Below are positions 1 through 64,000 of a stretch of DNA of 64,000 bases, in pieces; the first letter of the stretch is position 1; each line of letters begins with the position of its first letter. The notes beneath the pieces are model-generated. The model was not told the DNA's origin. It saw only the letters and a program-made list of their open reading frames with translations, and searched no databases. The DNA comes from Cepaea nemoralis (taxonomy: Eukaryota > Mollusca > Gastropoda > Stylommatophora > Helicidae): contig JACEFZ010003474.1 in NCBI GenBank assembly GCA_014155875.1, positions 256,501 through 320,500 on the forward strand, in the 5' to 3' direction. A program made the translations under genes and the position numbers.

Positions 1-45
1 TATTAGTTTGTGGTTCTGTAACATGTCAATTTTTCCGTATTTCAG

Positions 46-55854
<55,809 letters not shown>

Positions 55855-56680
55855 ATGTTCTTTTAGGAAGTGTAAATTTGTGTTTGTATGCTGGTGTGAA
55901 TGTTTTCTATTCTTCTTCTCTGATGTATACATGATTGGGCTGTGACATGAGTGTGAAATTTTATATTTGTAAAGTATTCATTATTTTATGAATGCAGATG
56001 TGCAGCTGATTGTAAGGATTATGCATTAATTATGTGACATTAAACAGAAATCCTGTTCCATAGAAGGAAAGAGAGAGGTAGAGATATGCATCCACAGATT
56101 CTTCCACATTGCCATACTCACTTGTGAAATGTACTTCACTACAACTAAATACAATGACATCAGTGGACTATTGTTTTTTCATGATGAAGTTAATTTTATG
56201 AGCAAAAAGTGACTACAGTTTGGATGACATAAAGTACTACCCTATTGAGTTCAGGTTATTATTATTTTACTTTGGACACATCCATATGTGCCTCTGCCTT
56301 CTTCTACTTTTCATCCCCCAATGGAACAAACGTCTTCAACTAACTCATGACATGTCCTACTAATTTTTGGCATCTCCTATAGCTCCATCATGTCCTACCT
56401 ATATTATTCATTTCTGTCTCTGCTTCTCTTCTTCATGTGGGTTTAGGTCTCCCGCTATTTCTTTTGCCCAGGGTTTCCAGAGAAGTGACTTTCTAGTTCT
56501 ACTCCTAACGGGTTGGTCAGTGTGCTATCCAGCACCAGCATCTTTTCCTCAACTCTCGATTCCTTGGAATTTGTTTAGTTTTTTTTTCTTTTCCTTAAGC
56601 TCTTCATTACCATTCTGTCATACCATTTTAGTCGTTCTATTCTGTGCAAACATCTTGAACAGACAGAACAATTGCAAGAA
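55855..56680. other. Possible TADA2B 3' UTR and flank; nothing firm
   Basis: Follows the putative stop codon. AT-rich. No canonical AATAAA signal noticed in the first several hundred bases. The frame 56367-56702 is not recognised. Confidence 0.3.
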
Positions 56681-56688
56681 ATGTATAT

Positions 56689-57610
56689 TTGTACTTTATT
56701 GACTACACTAAGGCATTTGATAAGGTGAGACACACACAAATGTTTATAATGTTGGAAATATTAAACATTGGTGGTAAAGAGCTAAAAGTAATTAAAAAAC
56801 ATGTATTAATACTGTCATCAGATCTGTTCAATTTGTACAGTGAAATAAGCATGAGATCCATATGGGACATGCTAGGTTTAGCAATTGCAGGGGCAAAATG
56901 TAAACAATATGTATTGTGCTGATGAAATAGTTTTGGCCACTGAAAAGGAAACGGTTACAAGAAATTACAGATCTCATTGCAACAGCAAGTCAAAGCAAAG
57001 GACTTTGTTTGACTTAGACAAGCAATGGCTATTACAAAGGAAAAATGTATACCCAAATTCAACATCAAAGTTAATTAAACCCATTTGAAACAAATCAATG
57101 TATTTGAATTTGGATACATGAGTAACAGCAGATGGAAAATGTATTTAGGAAGTTAAATATAGAATAGCCCAGGCGAAGGCAGCATCTCATAAGATGAAGA
57201 ATATCTTTGTCAATCAAGGTATGAAAGAGTTTTCAAGAGCTATATTTAGGCAAACCTGATGTATGGAAGTGAATCATGGACAATTAGCAGACAAGTGAGG
57301 AATTATGTGGAAGCTGCAGAGATGGGGTTTTATAGAATAATGATGACACTTGGGATGGATAGAAAAAGCAATGAAGATATCCTGAAAGAAGTTTAGTTAC
57401 TCGCATCAGAAGAGCATATCATGAGAAGAGGAAAGCTAGAGTTCGTCACAACAGGAAAGTTGAAGGAAAAGAGAGCCAGGGGAGACCAAGTGAGACGATA
57501 CTGGACATTTTGACACCATAGCACGGAGTAACCTCAATATCAGAAATGATTGGCAGCACAAGAGACAGAAGGCTGTGGACAGACATGATCATCATTTCCA
57601 CTCAAACAGC
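56689..57610 (+). pseudogene. Decayed RTE-like LINE
   Basis: YFIDYTKAFDKVRH, LSSDLFNLYSEISMR and a YCADEIVLATE version of YADD, then YRIAQAKAASHKMKNIF, and a broken C-terminus ending near the NDW(Q)HKRQKAVDRHD segment. Related to 11122-14330 but heavily mutated. Confidence 0.8.
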
Positions 57611-60550
57611 ATCTACATATTTTTATATTCATGTAATTTATCACAGACACATATCCACCTGAAGCTGTTTGGGAGCCCTAAAATAGAGTGGTTAAAAAGC
57701 ATTGTATATTAATATGAGCAGGTGCTTTCTGTTTTCTTCCTATTCTATTTTTACCGGAATAGTAGCACATTAATAATATCAGTGTATACTAGTTCTCATG
57801 TGTTAGGCATGCCACAAAGCAGACCTGAATTCTGTGCCGTGGTGTCAGCTTCTGCGAAGTCATGTTTTCACTCTGTTCTTGAAGAAAAGCTTACAGGTTG
57901 TGACGTTGTTTTAGGTCTAGTTATTCAACACACAATGATGGTCATGTGTTTTATGTCATCATGTTGTATTTCATTAGTGACTAAATTTGTGGAATACTGC
58001 TGTTAGTTTGCGAAACATATGCCAGTGGTACTTTGGAGTAATCCATTTTATGTAGTGCACATAAGCATTAGTTATTTTGACATAATGTTGTTATTATTCA
58101 TCTGGCATATATTATTGTTTTTATTATTATTATTACTTTGAATAATAAAGACAGAAGTAATAGCTTGCACAGTTTATTGCCTGGCGTGTTTCTTTTGATC
58201 TCGTCAGGTGCATACTGCAGAATTCAACATAAAGCAAAGTGTCTCACTGTCTTTGCAAATGCAGAGATAAAACAGGTCTTTTAACAAAAATTCATTTGTC
58301 ATATTGTTCACACATCCATTAGTTTCATGTTTATTGTCTGTTCTCACCTGACCTGCAAAGCCAATCACATAACAGTATTAAAACATGTCATAAGTATATT
58401 AATGAACAAAACATGTTATTTCATCCATTGCCCGCCCATTTAACATTATCTCTAACATACTGTCTGCACAATATGTCCTCAAGTTCTGCTGTACGTGATT
58501 GTGGTGTTTCATGCATTCAGCTGCAGTTCTGCTTGTAAAGGGCTGTTAACTCTTAGCCTACGCACTTAGAAACCATGCTTTACAGGGGGCAATTTACAGG
58601 GTGAAAAAAAACAGACACAGCAAATTGTATCGAAATATGAGGGTGACTTATCACTCATTGCATCTCAAAACAACACTGTAAATCATAAATCATTTTCAAC
58701 TTAATTTTCTTGTGTTTTGGATAAATTTTATATCATCACATAGTTTCATTTTCTGTTGGTGTTTTTCTTTTTCTGTTCATTGTAAAAGATTTTAGTCAAA
58801 CATTTCATTTTGTATGTGTATTTTGTTTGTCAGATTCCCTAGTTACACTATATTTGTAATCAGTTGCTCAGCCTGTTAGGACAAATGATCATAAAAGCAA
58901 TACACTAACATAAATACCTGAAGGGCTGGCAGTATTCTAAAAGTTAATAGTACCCAGTGAAAGTACCCTCTCTTCTTGTGTTAATGTGAGGATGGGATTG
59001 ATGCAGATGCTATTTGGCCTGGGTTTGTTTGTTTTTTTTGCTTCACATGGCAGGTGTGGTATGTACATTGGTGTGTCATGCAGCGCTGAGCTGTATCATT
59101 CTCAGACATTTCATCTCTCAGGACATGCTCATGTTCCTTCATTGCGAGGTTACTGTTTCTTTCACTTTATTCTAAATCTGGCATTTAGCCATGCTGGATT
59201 TGATATTTTTTGTCATATTTAAATTCCATAATTTAACCATTAACCGGTAAGCTGAAGGAGATTGATTTATGGACTTGTATGACGCCAGTCATAATGTTGT
59301 TACCTTCTACGCTGTGTTATTGAAGCGTATCATTTGAATATGTGCATCATTCCACTTAAGCAGTGTGGTCTTGTATCGCAAGTTAGTGCAAAAACAGGCC
59401 GGAATCACATGGTGTTTGTGATATCTTCATGAACACTTTAAATGGTCACGATAATTTGTCTATATATGAGGATAAGTAATTTATTATTTTATTATTTATG
59501 CAAATTCAAAATGTGTGCAAATTCATACCAGTCTGAAGTAGATTATTGAGATGTTAAATTATTTTTTTGTAAATATTGGGGTTTCCACTTCATTTTCCTG
59601 TGTTGTGAATGTATACATTTTACAAAGCTGTTCATATCATCATATTTTGCATTTCATATTATCATTTGTTACATTTTGTATTATATGATACATTATCCTG
59701 AACTATTCATACTATATCATGTTGCATTATTTGAGCCATTCATCTTATCTTATGTTCAATTTAACTGAACCGTTCATTCACGTATTCACCTGTTAAATCT
59801 TCCTTCAAGGCATGACACCAGATGTGTATACTTTGATCTGCTGCCCAATGCTTCCCCTAATCTGTTTGCCTTATTTATATACATTATTCCATTCACCCAA
59901 GCCTAAGTTGTTAATTTTGAATAGAGATTATTATTTATTTTTGTTATGTTCTTGTTAGCTTGGTGGACTTTAATTCTTTTCATTTCAGTGGTCTCTTATC
60001 TGCCTAGCACAGCCAATAATAAGAATGCTGGTTAATGATTGGTAGCAATGTGGTGTGGGTGGATTGTGTGGGTGTTTACTTTGTGATCATAGCCAAGCAT
60101 TTTTTTAAACCAATGTTTGTGAATTTTATTTTTTATATAAGATAAGGACAATGTTTTGCAAATTACATTGTTCTGTGTATATATGCTGTATAATAAATAA
60201 TATTTATAAGATGACTGTAGTGATAAAGTCACTGCCATACAAGATGGTATGTTTATGAGTAATTTGTGAGATCCAACTCTTCCATTCGTGTATTGTGAAA
60301 AATCTAATTCCACCATGGTATAATGAAAACAAAATGTTATGCTCCAAATGTGGCAATTTGGTGAAACTTTAAATCTTCATCGGACAAAGATGCCAACACT
60401 TGACCTCACATCCTTAAAATACACTTTCGTATTATTATTTTTTAGCTAAAAGAGCATAATTTGAGACTGAAACTGTGTGCTGACAACTAGAATTGGCATA
60501 TCACTGATATGTCATGTGAATAACTGTTTGTTTAATTATGTTTTGTTTAA
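57611..60550. other. 2.9 kb with no recognised feature
   Basis: AT-rich, with only short frames without motifs (57722-58006, 58986-59222, 60032-60316). I see no RNA gene, repeat family or coding exon I can support. Confidence 0.45.
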
Positions 60551-60554
60551 AATA

Positions 60555-60760
60555 AGTAAAGTCATCATCATCATCATGTTCCGTGCTGATAAGAGTGGGC
60601 GGTCATGTTTCGCCATCTCACACGATCACCAATTGATGTCAAAGAAGTGATAGACAATGTGGCCTCTGTAAAACATTGACAAAAGTATAAGTCTGTAGCT
60701 AATGTGAACATCGTGACAACTGGAAAGATCGAGGGGAAGAGAGGCAGAGCAGTGGTGTTT
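60555..60760. mobile_element. Two opposed LINE 3'-end remnants
   Basis: 60558-60640 is a minus-strand RTE-like end, (GAT)n then the equivalent of SHHDRPL. 60705-60750 is a plus-strand NIVTTGKIEGKRGR segment like that at 11300. Confidence 0.55.
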
Positions 60761-61218
60761 TTTCCCTAATGCATGTTAAAAAACCTCCTGTCCTCACACA
60801 ATCCAAAAGACTATCCGTGCTCATTTAGTGCTGTTTGACTCTTCTAACCTTTGCCACCTATGCACATCTAACATGAAAGTGCATCTTAGCTTTATTTAAC
60901 AGAAACATCTATGACATCTGTAAGTAACCGACCCATTTACTCCCTCATGACAGTACAGCCTTTAGTATGATATTTGAGTTATCAGTTGATGTAGCTCAAG
61001 CATTTATTGTAGGCTTTGTCATTTGTCTCATCAGGTTCTGCGCATTTGTATCTTTTCTCAAACTAAAACCCATTTCGTTCATTCGGTCACCCAGTCTGAG
61101 ACTGGTGTTGGAGTCATCTAATCATGTCCCTCCAATGCCTCCTATTTTCAGCAACTCTCTTCAGCTCAGCATAAATCTGTGTCCCAACATACATGCAGGC
61201 TTGTGTCATATAGTTTTA

Positions 61219-62412
61219 CTTAGGATTAGGGCTGCGGAAGTTAACGATTAATTAATCGATTAATCGTTAATTTTTTTTTAACGATTAATTTTTTTTACGA
61301 TTAATCTAAAACTTTTCTCCCATCACTTATACAAATGAACCGGATGTCGAAAAATTATCGGACATTTTAAACATAGTGCTGCAAACACAACCGAGTTGCA
61401 AAATTGTACTGAGTCACCATTGTGTAAGCTGCAGCAAGATGTACCAACAAGATGAAACAGTATGTTTATTATGCTACAGAGTCTTCTACAGGTCAGAGAA
61501 GCATTAACTGTCTACATGTCAGATGAAAAGAAGCAATACAAAAGTCCAAAACTGTCAGGTTCATATTGGGAGAAGATTTCGAAATATGTCAAAGTTTTGG
61601 AGTTATTCTCTCAGACCACAGTCCTGCTTGGCGGTCAAGATTTTGTTTCATGTAGCTGTGTATTGCCACTGCTGTCATTGTTGACAAAGCATATGACTGT
61701 ACACGATGATGATCCGGGCTACATAACTAAATTTAAGGCAGCATGTATTAATGACTTCAGTGAACGTGTAGCTAATATGACAAGTATTTAAATACTACAG
61801 ATTGCAACAGCACTTGATCCACGCTACAAATACCTGAAGTGTTTGTCAAAAGATGCAAAAGAACGAACTTGGTTACATATTGAACAACAAATAGCAGTTA
61901 ATGTTCATGATGAGCAGATGGAGACTGCTGCAACGAATGATACTGACATTGACAATGAAACTATATGTGAACCAAATGAAGAGAGTATTAAGCTAATTGA
62001 GTCTGAAATGGATAAGAAAGTTGCTGAATCGGTTGACCCTTTACAATGGTGGAAACTTAATGAACATCGATATCCAAAATTGGCATTCCTTGCCAAGACC
62101 ATTCTGTGCATACCAGCTACCTCAGTTCCATGTGAACGATTGTTCAGCTCTGCTGGTTATATTGTTAATAAGACGCGCTCGTCACTTGAAGCAAATACTG
62201 TCAACATACTCGTCTGTTTGCATAGTTGGTTATTAGATGACATATGAACAAGACAATCCAGTGTTATTTCGATTTTTGACAAATACGACTATAATGTGAG
62301 TTATATGACTATAATTGTTTTGCTTTAATCGAAATTAACGATTAATTAATCATTCATTTTTCAAAAGTTAACTATTAAATTTAAATTAATCGGCCGCAGC
62401 CCTACTTAGGAT
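61219..62412 (+). mobile_element. Internally deleted hAT transposon with perfect 8-bp target duplication
   Basis: The element 61227-62404 (1178 bp) starts tagggctgcgg and ends ccgcagcccta, with AT-rich subterminal taacgattaattaatcg in opposite orientations at the two ends. Flanks cttaggat at 61219-61226 and 62405-62412. The structure is that of a hAT element; the interior encodes only the C-terminal transposase. Confidence 0.95.
61462..62247 (+). pseudogene. hAT transposase C-terminal half with one stop
   Basis: Frame SYWEKISKYVKVLELFSQTT to MTSI, a TAA at 61789-61791, then in the same frame IATALDPRYKYLKCL, DPLQWWKLNEHRYPKLAFLA, then TSVPCERLFSSAGYI and SSLEANTVN. This is the ALDPRYK motif and the hATC dimerisation domain. 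The BED finger and first catalytic residues are absent, so it cannot act alone. Confidence 0.92.
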
Positions 62413-62629
62413 GTTTTCTTTTCTTGCCATCCAGTGTTTTCAGCCATAGATCTCAACATCTAATATTGTGACCAAGCTTAGATAACCTTCCTTTTTCTGT
62501 GTTGCTCAGTAGTTGCATATTTTCTTCTATATCTTTAATTATGTAAACATTTTATCTCTTTCTGTCCTGCTTTTTCTTTGCATCCTGTGATAATACCGCA
62601 TCTCAAGTGATTATTTGTATCTTCATCAA

Positions 62630-62945
62630 TATTGATGTTACTTGATGATAGGAATGTTTGTTTTTTCAAAAAGCATTTTAGCTACTGCAATTCTTGATCT
62701 TATTTCACCTAAAGCATCTTCTGTAATGATTTGGCCCAGATAGGGAAACTTCTGAACTTGTTTAGTGGTCATACTCTCTATGTTAACATTAATCTTGGTT
62801 TGTTTGGCAATTGCCAACAACTGTGTCGTACTAGCATTTATTTGTATACCAAATTCTTTAGCTCATTGATTTTGATTTCAGTGAATAGTTGTAATGTTTC
62901 TGTTCCTTCTTTAATGGCTTGAAACCTGTTTTCTGTGTATTAAAT
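62630..62945 (-). pseudogene. RTE-like LINE fragment
   Basis: The minus strand shows QINASTTQLLAIAKQTKINV (frame broken), QKFPYLGQIITEDALGEIRS and RIAVAKMLFEKTN, the region just after the RT palm. Confidence 0.7.
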
Positions 62946-62949
62946 AAGT

Positions 62950-63720
62950 GGAAACACCCTCTGCACACCTCACACAGAAATACTTGTGTTAGAAGAGTAG
63001 ATCTTGGGTGGCTTTATAAATAGTTCATGGTTGACACAAGTTAAAGGACTTGTGCTCGGCTGCAGTTCAACAGTATTATAATGATACTTGGCATTAACTT
63101 TATTGTGAGAACTGTTTGGGCTTATCTGCTTTCTCACAATCTTTATTGTGACAGCTCCTCTATGTGTAGATGACACTGGGTCCTTGTGGCCTTGAGCTTT
63201 GACATGAATACTCAAGCATTGCCAATCCAAGGTCGTGTTTTCTCCAAATTGTCTTGACATGGCTCATTCTGTTGGTGTATGAAACAACCCTCTCAGTGAC
63301 TGACTGTTCATATCACCCTGTAAGGCTTCATGTTATGCTGTGTGTTTTCAGCTCCATTAATAAATGAAGGAAGCTGGGGAAATACCTCTGTTGCTAACAC
63401 TATATACTATACTGATGTGAAATAAATAAGACACTACTACAATCATCTCTTGCAGTCGGCAACTGAATCTACAGGTGTCTGGTCCAACTAATGTAAGCTG
63501 ACAAATTCCTGAGAGTTGTAGTTGTAGTCAACTCCATAGTTACATAGAGGGATGATTAAAAAAAACTACATGCCAACCAAACATCACAGTCAACTATGTA
63601 GAAATAGAAAATGTTGCCAACTGTGGATATCTTAGCTCCATAATCAACAAATGGGGGCAGTTCAAAATAAATCATGTGTAAACTGGCCGTAGAAATAATA
63701 ATCCTTTGTTCCCAGGCAGT
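62950..63720. other. Nothing recognised
   Basis: No supported gene. A minus frame of 96 codons (63260-62970) has no known motif. Confidence 0.4.
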
Positions 63721-63729
63721 TTCCTGCTA

Positions 63730-63900
63730 TTGGTCTGATGTGGTAGGGCCATCACATTTGGCAGGCCTGAGTGCATGGAAGGATAGATGACCAGTCTCTT
63801 CCTAACTTGGTGAGATGACAAACACCAGCATGGGATCCTCATCCAACCACACTCATGACATTATCAGTGCAGTTCCATATCAACCACGCTGAGCACCTGC
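63730..63900 (-). repeat. Dispersed SINE-like repeat, second copy of 14740-14925
   Basis: Shares gtcctgatgtggtag-type start, gccatcacatttggcaggcc tgagtgcatggaaggatag, gacaaacaccagcatgggat and actcatgacattatc with the other copy, in the same orientation. Confidence 0.55.
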
Positions 63901-64000
63901 TGGCATTAGCAAGGCAGAGATTAAACAGTATCAAGAACCAATAACACAACACTAGCAAACAAATTAAAGTAAACAATTTTGAGAACATGCATATTTCCTG

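Noticed and set aside
57722..60316. Frames of 78-94 residues in the unannotated 57.6-60.5 kb stretch
   Set aside because: No motif, no splice or conservation argument; lengths are expected by chance in AT-rich DNA.

Overview
The window is AT-rich DNA from an invertebrate animal, plausibly a lophotrochozoan such as a mollusc or annelid (species call is low confidence). The evidence is spliced exons with GT-AG borders, long introns, microsatellites, many LINE and tRNA-derived SINE copies and several animal DNA transposon families. There are no prokaryotic operons, rRNA genes or CRISPR arrays.

The only host gene I can support is on the + strand and fills the window from base 46 to about 55,854. 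It encodes TADA2B (Ada2b), the adaptor of the SAGA histone acetyltransferase module. Fourteen exons can be read: the end of the ZZ zinc finger (46-105), the SANT domain (8981-9081 and 9966-10057), the linker (15211-15267), the LSPS/GYMPLRDD block (19204-19316), the acidic segment (23736-23808), the basic helical centre (28206-28368, 34794-34873, 36247-36318, 40068-40175, 47835-47884), and the SWIRM region (52915-53059, 54177-54239, 55729-55854). The promoter, start codon and first half of the ZZ finger lie upstream of the window. Exon phases chain correctly except between 47884 and 52915, and the reading frame of the last exon is doubtful.

The rest is intronic or 3' flanking repeat. Intron 1 holds a (CT)n tract and a 4.6-kb minisatellite. 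Introns 2 to 13 hold LINE copies of several families: RTE-like with (GAT)n tails, a (GAA)n-tailed family, an RNase H-bearing family, and a family ending in a C2H2 finger. There are at least five SINE or SINE-like families. DNA elements are a BED-finger hAT with a related MITE, a palindromic mariner, a mariner 5' fragment, an IS630/Tc1-type remnant and tandem Helitron-like elements. Beyond 55.9 kb there is a decayed LINE, about 2.9 kb with nothing recognisable, and a 1178-bp internally deleted hAT with a perfect 8-bp target duplication.

I found no undescribed multi-gene system. The most informative observations concern transposon biology: a 76-bp minisatellite grown out of a LINE coding end, a mariner made of two inverted copies of its own 3' end, a SINE split by a nested insertion stack with the 8-bp duplication still visible at both outer edges, and SINE-like elements sharing a 3' tail with a LINE in the same locus.
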